This document shows, in pieces, positions 26,123 to 35,193 of a DNA stretch of 64,000 nucleotides. The stretch is from contig CAKOQQ010000002.1 of assembly GCA_934101425.1 (NCBI GenBank), positions 62,001-126,000 on the forward strand, written 5' to 3'. Source of the DNA: an uncultured Bacilli bacterium (lineage in GTDB: Bacteria; Bacillota_I; Bacilli_A; RF39; UBA660). The position numbers and the translations under genes were made by a program. The notes below the pieces were generated by a model. That model did no database searches and was not told the origin of the DNA. It saw nothing but the letters and a program-made list of their open reading frames with translations. How positions within the stretch are numbered: position 1 is the first letter of the stretch; the number at the start of each line of letters is the position of its first letter.

Positions 26123-28553
26123 TTTTACACTCCTCTACTATAAATAATATAAATCCTATTATGCTTAATATTAGTCCAACATTTTTTAATGGTGATGAAT
26201 AACTAATTTCTATTTCATGAACACCTTTTTCTATCTTAAATCCTATAAAATCAGTATTAACTTTAGTGTAATTAGTTAAAACACCATCTACTTTTATTTT
26301 AAAGCCTTTATCATAAGGTATATTAAGTACAAAATATCCGCTTTCATATACATCTATTTTTCCGTAGATATTATCGCCTATAGTACGTTCTTTGTCAACA
26401 ATAAATTCACCCAAATTATCACTAATTAAATCACTTTTATCAACTATATATAGTTTTATATCACTAATTTCATATGTACCTTTAGTAAATTTTATATTTA
26501 ATGAATCAATATCATTTGAAATAACATAATCAAATAAATAATTATTATTATGATATTTCCATTCCTTACAAGTTAATTTATTAGTAATACCATTTATTAT
26601 TATTCTAGTATCACCTAAAGCACAAGAATTAGAATCACTATTATTAAATCTAATTAATAATACTTTATTAGTTAATTTATTATTTAAATTAATCTTAATA
26701 TTTCCATCATTACTTTTTATATAGTACTTATCTTTATCTTTCTTATATTCTAAATTATTATATTCTACACTCTTTATATCTAATTTATATTCTTTTATCT
26801 TATAATCATTAAATGTTGTATTATCATCTACTACTACACCTTTATATATAGCTTCCATGGTATATGGATAATCTAATAACTTATAATCAGATGATGATAT
26901 AACATTATTAGTTACATAACCTATTTTATAAGCATTTTTATTTAAATATAGATTTAATTTACCATTACTTTTAATAAGCTCATAATCAGATGAAATATTG
27001 TTTTTAGCTATAATATATTTAACACCCATATAATTATTATAAAAATAATGATTAGATGAAATAGTAATAGCTCTATTACGATATGGTATAGGATTATTAA
27101 ATGTATCAAATACAAATTTATTATAATTACTATTAGATATAGATGAATATACATTTAAAGTATAATTATTTAAATTGGTAATTCTATTTAAGTTTTTATG
27201 AATATCTACTAATGTACTTGTCCTATAAAAACTTTTATCATATTCTTCTATATAATCTATAAGTTCATCTATTTCTTTTAAATTATTTTTATCATCTTTT
27301 TTTACCAAAGTATCACTATAATTAGATAATAAAGTTAGAGAATATGAAGTTACTATTATATATAATAGTAATGGTAATATAGTTTTTCTAAATCTATATA
27401 AATTTATTACTGATAAAGTTAAAACTAAGTCTAAGCAAATATAATTATTATTTAATTTATAATTTAAAATTAATATAAATATACATATATAATTTACTTT
27501 TTTATAATCTATATTATTTAAATCATCTAAATTAGATGCTACTAATAATATAACTAATGGAATAAAAGGAATTAATACTTTATATTCAACATACATAGTA
27601 GCATTTAAAATATACGTTATTATAGGAAATAATAAAGTTATAAGAATTGATATACTTAAAAACTTGTCTTCTTTTTTTCTAAATAAAGAAGCTATTATAA
27701 AATATAATGATATAAAAGTAAGTCCCATTGTATATGGACTATAAAGTAGTCCTTTAAATGACACATCAGGAACTAAGAGACTAATAATATTTACACTTAC
27801 ATTAGTATCAGCTCTACCATTTAAAAGAGCCATAAAAGTTGGTACTATTAAAACGCATGACATAAGTACACTTATTACAAGTGGATAAATAAATTTGAAT
27901 CCTTCTTTAAAGAATGATTTTCTATTTTGTTTTAAATAAGAATACACTCCATATAATACTATTACAAATATAGAACTAATACTAAAATAATAACTAGTCA
28001 TTATAAGTAAAAATAATGATACTATAAGTAATCCTTTTTTATTTTTATTAAAGTATCTATCTACACCTATTAAACTTAATAATAAAAATGGCATATAACT
28101 CATAAACATAATATGTCTATGAGAATGAAATGTAAGTGGTGTAGAGGCTAAAAATATAAAAGTAGCTAATAAAGATGTGCTGCTTTTATATTTATTTCTC
28201 ATAAAATAATACATTAAATAAATAGATAATAAGACATCTATTATTATGGCAATAATTAAGTATGTTTGCATACTTATAAATGGTAAAAAATAAGACACTA
28301 AAAAGATAGGATTTAAAAGCCCATAATAAGAAAAATTATATATATTTTGTCCTGCACCTATATTAAATGCAAAATCAGGGAATATATCTTTAGTCTTATA
28401 AAATAATATCCTAAAATATTCCATAAAATTATAATGTTGACTATTCCAATCTAAAGTAGAGCCATATAAATAACTCTTACCAGTTATAATAAATACTATT
28501 AGTAAAAATACTAACATTAAAACTATAACATTTATATAATCTCTTTTTTTCAT
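26088..28553 (-). CDS. YfhO-family polytopic membrane protein (GT-C type)
   Basis: An 821-residue protein with about a dozen helices in the first 410 residues and a large extracytoplasmic domain after, ending with one more helix. The start YLYGSTLDWNSQHYNFMEYF and the Asp-containing first loop resemble the YfhO family, in which a membrane glycosyltransferase adds a sugar from a lipid carrier to lipoteichoic acid. ATG at 28553 is chosen over the upstream TTG inside the LmbE stop region. It forms a unit with the GT2 and GtrA genes, consistent with a three-component glycosylation system. Confidence 0.85.
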   Translation of the reverse strand: MKKRDYINVIVLMLVFLLIVFIITGKSYLYGSTLDWNSQHYNFMEYFRILFYKTKDIFPDFAFNIGAGQNIYNFSYYGLLNPIFLVSYFLPFISMQTYLIIAIIIDVLLSIYLMYYFMRNKYKSSTSLLATFIFLASTPLTFHSHRHIMFMSYMPFLLLSLIGVDRYFNKNKKGLLIVSLFLLIMTSYYFSISSIFVIVLYGVYSYLKQNRKSFFKEGFKFIYPLVISVLMSCVLIVPTFMALLNGRADTNVSVNIISLLVPDVSFKGLLYSPYTMGLTFISLYFIIASLFRKKEDKFLSISILITLLFPIITYILNATMYVEYKVLIPFIPLVILLVASNLDDLNNIDYKKVNYICIFILILNYKLNNNYICLDLVLTLSVINLYRFRKTILPLLLYIIVTSYSLTLLSNYSDTLVKKDDKNNLKEIDELIDYIEEYDKSFYRTSTLVDIHKNLNRITNLNNYTLNVYSSISNSNYNKFVFDTFNNPIPYRNRAITISSNHYFYNNYMGVKYIIAKNNISSDYELIKSNGKLNLYLNKNAYKIGYVTNNVISSSDYKLLDYPYTMEAIYKGVVVDDNTTFNDYKIKEYKLDIKSVEYNNLEYKKDKDKYYIKSNDGNIKINLNNKLTNKVLLIRFNNSDSNSCALGDTRIIINGITNKLTCKEWKYHNNNYLFDYVISNDIDSLNIKFTKGTYEISDIKLYIVDKSDLISDNLGEFIVDKERTIGDNIYGKIDVYESGYFVLNIPYDKGFKIKVDGVLTNYTKVNTDFIGFKIEKGVHEIEISYSSPLKNVGLILSIIGFILFIVEECKNGKNKRSSTML

Positions 28554-28555
28554 AA

Positions 28556-29209
28556 CTACTTCCAATCCTCATACTTAGTAATATTTTCATAAGGATACAT
28601 TTGACTCATACCCTCTAATACTTTAATTTGACTTTTATATAAGTTCTTAGCTATATATTTTTTCTTTTCGATTATTTCATTATCTATTTTATTTAAATTT
28701 TTAGGTTTTCTATAATATTTACCAAAATAATATAAATTATCAGTACTAATACCCGTAACTATTTTATTAGTCATTTTATGATGAATATGACCATATTCTC
28801 CTTCTTTATTATGAGTTACTACTTTATCCCATTTTTTATAAGTAATAATTCTTTTTAGATCATTAGTAATTGAAGAATATTCACTCTTCCAATCACTTCT
28901 TTCACCATTTACTTTATCTGGATAATCAAGCATTATATAATCAGTATTTAAATACTTCATAACACGTTCAAATTCTTTTACTCTATCATATCTAGATCCA
29001 CAGGTAATACATACTACAAAATACTTATCATTAACAAGTTCACTAAGTCCCCATAATACTTCATCATCAGGGTGAGCTACTATCATAAGTTTTTTAGCTG
29101 TAGTATTTTTTAAACTACTAAAATCCCTTAAATTAGGCATTGTTACTATTTTAAATGTAAATATCATTATAAGTATAATAAGTAATGCAATAAGCACATT
29201 TTTTTTCAT
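28556..29209 (-). CDS. PIG-L/LmbE-family deacetylase with membrane anchor
   Basis: A 217-residue protein with an N-terminal hydrophobic helix and a PIG-L domain with the zinc motif AHPDDEVLWG near residues 46-55 and a later HNKEGEYGHIHH that supplies the second His cluster. Family members remove acetyl groups from N-acetylglucosamine-type sugars. The helix suggests action at or outside the membrane. ATG at 29209 follows GGAGTG; an upstream start lacks a ribosome binding site. It lies 2 nt before the YfhO gene, so the deacetylated sugar may be part of that envelope pathway (inference). Confidence 0.85.
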   Translation of the reverse strand: MKKNVLIALLIILIMIFTFKIVTMPNLRDFSSLKNTTAKKLMIVAHPDDEVLWGLSELVNDKYFVVCITCGSRYDRVKEFERVMKYLNTDYIMLDYPDKVNGERSDWKSEYSSITNDLKRIITYKKWDKVVTHNKEGEYGHIHHKMTNKIVTGISTDNLYYFGKYYRKPKNLNKIDNEIIEKKKYIAKNLYKSQIKVLEGMSQMYPYENITKYEDWK

Positions 29210-29269
29210 ATAAAACACTCCAATATAGATTATATCACTATTACAAAAAAAAAGCACTAAAAAGCACTT

Positions 29270-29734
29270 TTAAGCTATTTTTAATATTTTAACGTCATAC
29301 TTGCCATTAGGACTATCAACAGAAACAACATCTCCAGTTTTTTTACCCATAATTGCTTGTGCAATTGGAGATTCATTAGAAATCTTATTATTAAATGGAT
29401 CAGCTTCTTTAGAACCAACTATAGAATATGCTTCTGTATCATTGTCTCCTACATACTCAATTGTAACAGTAGTACCAATACTTACTTTATCAGTATCAAC
29501 ATTTTCAATTAATACTACATTTTCAATCATTGCTTCCAATTCTTGAATTCTGTTTTCAACTAAAGCTTGTTCTGTTCTAGCAGCATCATATTCAGCATTT
29601 TCACTTAAATCTCCTAATGCTCTAGCTTCCTTTAAAGCAGTAATAACTTCAGGTCTTTTAACATTTTTTAGTTCATCTAATTCATCTTGGATTTCCTTTA
29701 ATCCAGAAGCAGTTAAATAAATTTCCTTTGACAT
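29270..29734 (-). CDS. greA: Transcription elongation factor GreA
   Basis: Stimulates transcript cleavage by backtracked RNA polymerase. The 154-residue protein has the N-terminal coiled coil with two acidic tip residues (GDLSENAEYDAARTEQ) and the C-terminal FKBP-like domain (SPIAQAIMGKKTGDVV). Length is typical. A strong promoter lies upstream. In Bacillus greA sits near the trhP-trmR-mltG cluster, as here. Confidence 0.97.
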   Translation of the reverse strand: MSKEIYLTASGLKEIQDELDELKNVKRPEVITALKEARALGDLSENAEYDAARTEQALVENRIQELEAMIENVVLIENVDTDKVSIGTTVTIEYVGDNDTEAYSIVGSKEADPFNNKISNESPIAQAIMGKKTGDVVSVDSPNGKYDVKILKIA

Positions 29735-29767
29735 AATATCACCTCGTTTAATATTTATAACTAGTCA

Positions 29768-29796
29768 AATATACTATATATTTTTCTTTTTGTCAA
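29768..29796 (-). promoter_or_regulatory. Strong promoter of greA
   Basis: Perfect TTGACA, 17-bp spacer, TATATT on the minus strand, between the trhP2 stop and the greA start. It makes greA independent of the upstream tRNA-modification genes. Confidence 0.8.
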
Positions 29797-30972
29797 CTAT
29801 TTTTTAATTCTTATCATATCTAATTTATTAACCATAAATGGTACTTTTATTTTTACTATTTGTTTAGGATGATTAACTATATCTATCTTATTACCATCAA
29901 TATCATATATTTCTTCTATTTTAAATTCATTTAAACTATTTGGTCCAAATACTTCTACAACATCCCCAACTTTAAAGTAATTTCTTTCTTCTACAGTCAT
30001 CACACCATCATTATAATTAGTTACTAATCCTAAGAAATCTTGATTAGATACCTCTTCTCTACCATTATAATACTGACAAGTATGATCAAATACTCCATTA
30101 AAGAATTGAGCAACAGAATCTCTGTTAGCACAATTTCTAAGTACTTTCTCATCATTAATATCATATTCATAATTACCGCTTAAATACTTGTCAATTGCTT
30201 TCCTATAGACACTTACTACCGTAGCTATATAATAAATAGATCTCATTCTACCTTCAATCTTAAAGCTTTTAATACCTAAATCAATCATTTCGCCAATATG
30301 TTTAAGTAATGATAAGTCTTTAGTACAAAATGTAAATGGTTTTCCACCAACTAACACATTATCACCATCGAGTAAATCAAAATCCCATCTACAAATTTGA
30401 GCACATCCACCTCTATTAGCATCTCTATTAGTAAAGAAATTTGATAATACACATCTACCACTATATGATGAACACATAGCTCCATGAATAAATGTTTCTA
30501 TTTCGATATCATTTTTCTCTATTATTTCTTTTATATCTTCCTTAGATGTTTCACGAGCTAGTACTATTCTACTAACTCCTTCTTTTTTCCAAAAATCAAC
30601 AGCTTCATAATTTAGAGTAGATTGTTGTGTTGATAAATGAATTTCTAAATTAGTATTATCTTTTGCAAGTTTAAGTACTGCAGGGTCACTAACTATAATA
30701 GCATCTACTCCTATAGTTTCTAAATCCTTTAAATAAGTAGTAAGCATATTAGCTTCTTTATTATGTAAAGCTATATTTACAGTTACATATACCTTCTTAT
30801 TTAAATTATGAGCAAAAGAAACCCCTTCTTTTATATCATCAAGAGTAAAATTAATAGCATTTGCTCTAAGTCCAAATAAACTACCTCCAATATATACTGC
30901 ATCAGCACCATATAAAAGAGCTATTTTAAGTCTCTCTAAATCTCCTGCAGGAGCAAGTAATTCTACTTTCAT
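29797..30972 (-). CDS. trhP2: tRNA U34 5-hydroxylation protein TrhP2 (peptidase U32 family)
   Basis: A U32-family protein. Family members, first named peptidases, are needed for 5-hydroxyuridine at tRNA position 34 using prephenate. The 391-residue protein starts KVELLAPAGDLERLKIALLYG, has GADAVYIGG, the signature region ETFIHGAMCSSYSGRC followed by NRGGCAQICRWDF (iron-sulfur type Cys cluster) and a C-terminal beta-barrel extension. In Bacillus this is YrrO, paired with YrrN and next to trmR; the same order is seen here. It overlaps the partner by 4 nt. Confidence 0.9.
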   Translation of the reverse strand: MKVELLAPAGDLERLKIALLYGADAVYIGGSLFGLRANAINFTLDDIKEGVSFAHNLNKKVYVTVNIALHNKEANMLTTYLKDLETIGVDAIIVSDPAVLKLAKDNTNLEIHLSTQQSTLNYEAVDFWKKEGVSRIVLARETSKEDIKEIIEKNDIEIETFIHGAMCSSYSGRCVLSNFFTNRDANRGGCAQICRWDFDLLDGDNVLVGGKPFTFCTKDLSLLKHIGEMIDLGIKSFKIEGRMRSIYYIATVVSVYRKAIDKYLSGNYEYDINDEKVLRNCANRDSVAQFFNGVFDHTCQYYNGREEVSNQDFLGLVTNYNDGVMTVEERNYFKVGDVVEVFGPNSLNEFKIEEIYDIDGNKIDIVNHPKQIVKIKVPFMVNKLDMIRIKK

Positions 30973-31757
30973 TTTTTCACCTTATATATGGTTTCATCAT
31001 AAGCAAAACCTAATACCTTTTCATACTTATTATTTCCATTTAAAACATCTAAAATGTCAGGAATCATAAAACTATTATATACTACATAATCAACATCTAA
31101 TGAATCTAGATCATCTATTATATTAAGTATATAATTAGAATATGCAATAGTTCCATTATTATTATCAATTATTTTATATTTTTTATCATTTAATCTAATA
31201 TAATAATCATCATTACCTTTTAAATTAAAAGTTGTTAAATAATTTTTTACTAAATGTCTTCTTGATGCAAACATAGGTAAATATCCAAATACATTATACA
31301 TAAGTAATTGATGAGTATTCTTTTTAATTTCATTTACCTCTTTAATAGTTATTTCACTTGATAAATACGCATATTTAACATTTTTACTATACCAATAATT
31401 ACAAGTAAAATAGTTAGTAGTTAAGTGTTCTTGACTCCAAACTAAATCATATTTTAAATTTAATTTTTCTTTTAAATTAACAATACTAATATCATAATAC
31501 ATGACACCTGTAATATCATAATTATTTAATTCTAATAATACTGCTTTTAAATAATCTATATCTTTATTATGCATATTTTTATTTAAAGATATAAATATTT
31601 CTTTATTATTTTTATTACAATATTTAATAATATCTATTACTTCATCAAGACTGTAATACACGCCTAAATTAGTACTTAGATCTTCTACACCAACTATAAA
31701 ACCATCTACTGGATAGTCTAATTCTTTCTTATCTTTTATTATTAGTAATCTTTTCAT
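30969..31757 (-). CDS. trhP1: TrhP1-like U32-family partner protein
   Basis: A 262-residue shorter relative of the U32 proteins, equivalent to YrrN of Bacillus, needed with TrhP2 for tRNA wobble uridine hydroxylation. It keeps the beta-alpha pattern (IFISLNKNMHNKDIDYL) and SSEITIKEVNEIK but lacks the Cys-rich cluster of TrhP2, so it is likely a non-catalytic or regulatory partner. ATG at 31757, following AGGAAG, is chosen over a GTG two codons upstream. Its stop overlaps the trhP2 start (ATGA). Confidence 0.8.
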   Translation of the reverse strand: MKRLLIIKDKKELDYPVDGFIVGVEDLSTNLGVYYSLDEVIDIIKYCNKNNKEIFISLNKNMHNKDIDYLKAVLLELNNYDITGVMYYDISIVNLKEKLNLKYDLVWSQEHLTTNYFTCNYWYSKNVKYAYLSSEITIKEVNEIKKNTHQLLMYNVFGYLPMFASRRHLVKNYLTTFNLKGNDDYYIRLNDKKYKIIDNNNGTIAYSNYILNIIDDLDSLDVDYVVYNSFMIPDILDVLNGNNKYEKVLGFAYDETIYKVKK

Positions 31758-31772
31758 AAACACTTCCTAACT

Positions 31773-31798
31773 AAAAACTCTCATTTGAGAGTTTTTTT
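31773..31798 (-). terminator. Terminator-like hairpin between trmR and trhP1
   Basis: AAAACTCTCA pairs with TGAGAGTTTT across a 2-nt loop, with T-rich flanks on the minus strand. It overlaps the trmR stop codon, so it probably limits read-through from the mltG-trmR group into trhP1-trhP2. Confidence 0.7.
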
Positions 31799-32347
31799 AC
31801 TTACACCTATTTTATCACCAATATCAATAAAAGTAGTAGTAAATTCTTCATTTTCCTTTAAAAAGTCTATATAATTAGTTATTTTTCTTACAAGTCCTCT
31901 AACATTTCTACTTGCAATATAAGTATCACTATCAACAAGTCCATGGAAACCTAAATTATCACTTATAATCGCTCCATTAGGACTTAAATTATCTTTAAAC
32001 TTATTAAAGAAATTAATATATTGACTTTTAGCGGCATCAATAAATATTAAATCATACTTATCATATAAATTTATATCTAGTATATCTTTATTAATTATTT
32101 CAATTCTATCTTCTAGGTTAAATTCACGTATATTTTCTAAAGCTATATTATATCTTTTTTCATCTCTTTCAATAGTAGTAATATGAATATCATCACTTAC
32201 TAAAGCCATACGAATAGTTGAATAAGCTATTGCAGTACCTAATTCTAGAATATTTTTTACGTTATTATCTTTAATATATTTTTCTATAAATTCTATACTA
32301 TCTTTTTCAATAATAGGTATATTATTTAAAGACGCATATTTTTCCAT
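31781..32347 (-). CDS. trmR: tRNA 5-hydroxyuridine methyltransferase TrmR
   Basis: SAM-dependent O-methyltransferase that turns 5-hydroxyuridine into 5-methoxyuridine at the tRNA wobble position. The protein has the SAM-binding start NILELGTAIAYSTIRMAL, ITTIERDEKRYNIA and IFIDAAKSQYINFF with the catalytic metal-site Asp, then ISDNLGFHG. It matches YrrM of Bacillus and stands beside trhP1-trhP2, which supply its substrate. ATG at 32347 starts 5 nt after the mltG stop; a TTG at 32365 is possible. Confidence 0.9.
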   Translation of the reverse strand: MEKYASLNNIPIIEKDSIEFIEKYIKDNNVKNILELGTAIAYSTIRMALVSDDIHITTIERDEKRYNIALENIREFNLEDRIEIINKDILDINLYDKYDLIFIDAAKSQYINFFNKFKDNLSPNGAIISDNLGFHGLVDSDTYIASRNVRGLVRKITNYIDFLKENEEFTTTFIDIGDKIGVSKKTLK

Positions 32348-32352
32348 TTCTT

Positions 32353-33411
32353 TTAGCTGCACCAATTACCATCCGCTTTCAATTTATTTATTGTATTATA
32401 ATGTCCACTACTATTAGTATTAAAATATACTTTACCTTTGCAATCAGCTACAAAATAATAATAGCTAGAATCTTTAATATTTATACTAGAAGTAATAGAT
32501 ACTTTACCACTAGAACAAATAGGTCCTACAGGTAAGCCTTTAAAAGATGTACATCTAGTATTATATGCATAATCACATGTATATAAGTCTTTATTACCAT
32601 TTAAACTAGTTTTAAAATCATCTATTTTTAAATAGTAATAAGTAGTAACATCACTACCTAGTGACCAATTACCTTTAACTCTATTATTAAATACAGAAGC
32701 TACTAAATCTCTATCAGAATCATTCTTACCTTCAAGTTCAACAATAGATGCTAAAGTCATAATTTCATGAATACTATAACTACTTTTTTCTATATCAGTT
32801 TTATAATTACTAAGTAACTTATCCATTTCATTAAGCATCTTAGTAACTACATCCTTACTAGTACTATTTTTATAAAATTCATATGTAGAAGGAAATAAAT
32901 AGCCTTCTAAAGGATAATATATTTTACTATTTAATATATCATCTGTTAAAAACCAATATTTATTTATTAGTTCTTTTATATATTCTTTATCATTTACTGT
33001 AGAAATAAAATCACTACTTTTAATACCTAATTTTTCTTCTACTATAGAAGCAATTTCTCTTATATTAATTCCTTCTTTAAAAGTTACTTTAATAACATCA
33101 GGATTATACCCATTACCTTTTGAAAGTAATGTTAATATTTCATCTAAATCCATATTAGTATTTAATTCATATTTTGCTAATTTTAATGAATCATACTTTT
33201 TCGTCTTTATATATACTTTATATATAAATTCGGATTTTATAAGTCCACTAGATTTTAATTTACTACCAAGTGAACTATAAGTATCACCTTTTTCTACTGT
33301 AAAAGTAACACTTTTATTACCACCAACTGCTTTAATTCCATTTTTGTAGTACATTAGTCCTATACTAACTAATAAAATTACACTAAAAAGAAACACTAAT
33401 AGTTTCTTCAC
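32353..33411 (-). CDS. mltG: Endolytic transglycosylase MltG
   Basis: Membrane-anchored murein transglycosylase that cuts nascent glycan strands. The 352-residue protein has an N-terminal helix (about 4-20), a LysM-like region (VEKGDTYSSLGSKLKSSG) and the YceG domain with ASIVELEGKNDSDRDLVASVFNNR shortened here to ASIVELEGK (catalytic Glu) and LPVGPICSSG. Length and order are normal for Bacilli (YrrL). In the conserved run yrzB-mltG-trmR. Confidence 0.95.
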   Translation of the reverse strand: MKKLLVFLFSVILLVSIGLMYYKNGIKAVGGNKSVTFTVEKGDTYSSLGSKLKSSGLIKSEFIYKVYIKTKKYDSLKLAKYELNTNMDLDEILTLLSKGNGYNPDVIKVTFKEGINIREIASIVEEKLGIKSSDFISTVNDKEYIKELINKYWFLTDDILNSKIYYPLEGYLFPSTYEFYKNSTSKDVVTKMLNEMDKLLSNYKTDIEKSSYSIHEIMTLASIVELEGKNDSDRDLVASVFNNRVKGNWSLGSDVTTYYYLKIDDFKTSLNGNKDLYTCDYAYNTRCTSFKGLPVGPICSSGKVSITSSINIKDSSYYYFVADCKGKVYFNTNSSGHYNTINKLKADGNWCS

Positions 33412-33687
33412 TTATTCACCTTTACCAGCTGATTGTAATTCTTCTAAAATAGTTTGAATAATCTTCCATTCCTTTTCAGTTTCAATAGCAGTTAATTTAG
33501 AATCCGGTTCATTAGGATTAAAAATAGATGCATATACTTTAGTATTACCATGTTCATCAGTAGTATTGTCAGTATAAACTATATAATTCTTACCAGTTTC
33601 ATCAGATTCAAAAGTAAATAATATTTCACATTCTATATTATTTCCATTATCATCAATTACATTAAATGTTAGTTTTTCTTTTTCCAT
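33412..33687 (-). CDS. yrzB: DUF1292 protein (YrzB)
   Basis: A 91-residue acidic protein: NVIDDNGNNIECEILFTFE, then NYIVYTDNTTDEHGN and a C-terminal helix (ETEKEWKIIQTILEEL). DUF1292 proteins have no known function but are conserved between ruvX and mltG in Bacilli, as here. It ends directly at the mltG start and begins 1 nt after the ruvX stop. Confidence 0.9.
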   Translation of the reverse strand: MEKEKLTFNVIDDNGNNIECEILFTFESDETGKNYIVYTDNTTDEHGNTKVYASIFNPNEPDSKLTAIETEKEWKIIQTILEELQSAGKGE

Positions 33688-33688
33688 A

Positions 33689-34108
33689 TTACTTTCCCTT
33701 CTTATCTAAATAAGATTGTAAGATTATATTTGCTGCTAATGCATCTACTTTTTCTTTTCTTTTTTTTCTAGACATATCAGCACTTATCATATAATTATGA
33801 GCTGATACAGTAGATAATCTTTCATCCATTAGATTTACTTTCATATTTAAATAGTTTTCTAATTTTTCTTTAAATTCTATAGTAACTAAAGCTCTATCAC
33901 CTATTGTATTATTCATATTTTTAGGTAAACCTAGAACTAACTCTCCTACACCTTCTTTTAAAACTATTTCTTTTATTTGTGGTAATAATATATCAAAATC
34001 ATTTTCATTAAATCTTATAACTTTATAAGTAGAAGCGATTGTACCAGTTGCGTCACTTAAAGAAAGCCCAAGCGTTTTGGTACCTAAATCTAATCCTAAA
34101 TATCTCAT
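33689..34108 (-). CDS. ruvX: RuvX/YqgF Holliday junction resolvase-like nuclease
   Basis: RNase H-fold nuclease linked to pre-16S rRNA processing and junction cleavage. The 139-residue protein has the N-terminal LGLDLGTKTLGLSLSD (catalytic Asp), LVLGLPKNMNNTIGDRA and MDERLSTVSAHNYM plus KVDALAANIILQSYLD, the last with the second Asp site. Its start overlaps the yrzL stop as ATGA. Confidence 0.95.
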   Translation of the reverse strand: MRYLGLDLGTKTLGLSLSDATGTIASTYKVIRFNENDFDILLPQIKEIVLKEGVGELVLGLPKNMNNTIGDRALVTIEFKEKLENYLNMKVNLMDERLSTVSAHNYMISADMSRKKRKEKVDALAANIILQSYLDKKGK

Positions 34109-34344
34109 GATAAAAAGTTTTTAACTAATACTTCAAGAATTTCTGCTCTTTCAAAATCAAGTATTTTTTTACGAGCTTCTTTATGAGAAGAAATATATCC
34201 GACATCTCCACTCATCAAATAACCAACTATTTGATTATATGGATTATATCCTCTTTCTTCTAGTATTTCTTTTACTTCTTTTAAAGTATCTTCAATTAAT
34301 TTATTTCTTAATTCTTTAGTGTTATAGATTTTTGTTTCTTCCAT
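34105..34344 (-). CDS. yrzL: IreB/YrzL-family regulatory protein (DUF965)
   Basis: A small protein of the family in which IreB of Enterococcus is a phosphorylated regulator of cephalosporin resistance acting with the IreK kinase. The 79 residues include EVKEILEERGYNPYNQIVG and YLMSGDVGYISSHKEARK, both highly conserved. ATG at 34344 follows AGGTGAT; the upstream GTG lies inside the ribosome binding site. In Bacilli it lies between alaS and ruvX; alaS is not next to it here. Confidence 0.92.
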   Translation of the reverse strand: MEETKIYNTKELRNKLIEDTLKEVKEILEERGYNPYNQIVGYLMSGDVGYISSHKEARKKILDFERAEILEVLVKNFLS

Positions 34345-34376
34345 ATTTATCACCTACAATAATTTTAACATTATTA

Positions 34377-34916
34377 CTATATTTTTTCAACTATTTTAAC
34401 ATACTTACTACCGTATTTCTTGTCCTTTATTTCATTATAATTAGTAGTATCAATATGTTCATTTTCATACTCTAAAATTACTATACCATTATCATTTAAT
34501 AAATTAAGTTCATAGATATATTTTAAGCACTTACTAAGTATTTTATAATCATATGGTGGATCTAAGAAAATAATATCAAATTTAACTTTACCACTAAATT
34601 CTTTAAGCATCTTTTTATAGTCACTATTATATATATAGTATTCTTCATCTACTTTTATTTTATTTAATAACTCTTTTAACTTTTTAGTAACAATAATATT
34701 ATTATCAACAAAATATGTTTTAGCGGCACCATTACTAATAAATTCTAATCCAATACTTCCACTACCACAAAATAAATCCAAGCATACACTATTTTTTATT
34801 TTGGTTTGTATACTACCAAAAATAGATTCTTTAACCCTATCCATAGTAGGTCTAGTACCCTCTATATTATATGAATCTATTATTCTACCTTTATACTTTC
34901 CACTAATAACTCTCAT
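34377..34916 (-). CDS. rsmD: 16S rRNA (guanine(966)-N2)-methyltransferase RsmD
   Basis: SAM-dependent methyltransferase of the small subunit rRNA. The 179-residue protein starts MRVISGKYKGRII, has RPTMDRVKESIF, the SAM site LDLFCGSGSIGLEFIS and the catalytic IIFLDPPYDYK. In Bacillus (ylbH) it is in the ylbD-ylbE-ylbF-ylbG-ylbH group; here ylbE and ylbD are directly upstream, with ylbF and ylbG absent between them. Confidence 0.95.
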   Translation of the reverse strand: MRVISGKYKGRIIDSYNIEGTRPTMDRVKESIFGSIQTKIKNSVCLDLFCGSGSIGLEFISNGAAKTYFVDNNIIVTKKLKELLNKIKVDEEYYIYNSDYKKMLKEFSGKVKFDIIFLDPPYDYKILSKCLKYIYELNLLNDNGIVILEYENEHIDTTNYNEIKDKKYGSKYVKIVEKI

Positions 34917-34941
34917 GTAATCACCTTATATAATTTTAACA

Positions 34942-35193
34942 TTATTTTAAATTAGAAACAATAGAAGAAAAAAGATCCATATAATCACTTAATTTACTTA
35001 TTCTATCAATACTTCTTAATTTGTACTCTTTCTTTGCTTCTTCTATAAAACCATTTATTAAATTAGGATCTCTATTTAATAATTTATAATAATAACTATG
35101 TTCTCTTAAATACTTAATATATAAAGGATTACTTTTTAATTTATTATTAACTTCATTAGTCATCAAAATGTTTATATAAAGGTCTTGGTTCAT
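34942..35193 (-). CDS. ylbE: YlbE-like protein
   Basis: An 83-residue protein whose middle part (KYLREHSYYYKLLNRDP) follows the YlbE pattern IRxQPxWYRxLxRxP. No function is established. It overlaps the end of ylbD by 38 nt if the ATG at 35193 is used; a second ATG at 35163 sits on the ylbD stop. Neither has a clear ribosome binding site, so coupled translation is likely. Position between ylbD and rsmD supports the call. Confidence 0.65.
   Translation of the reverse strand: MNQDLYINILMTNEVNNKLKSNPLYIKYLREHSYYYKLLNRDPNLINGFIEEAKKEYKLRSIDRISKLSDYMDLFSSIVSNLK

Noticed and set aside
29248..29275. Repeat of AAAGCAC after greA as a terminator
   Set aside because: The two copies are direct, not inverted, and only a weak two-base-loop hairpin can form, so no terminator was called.
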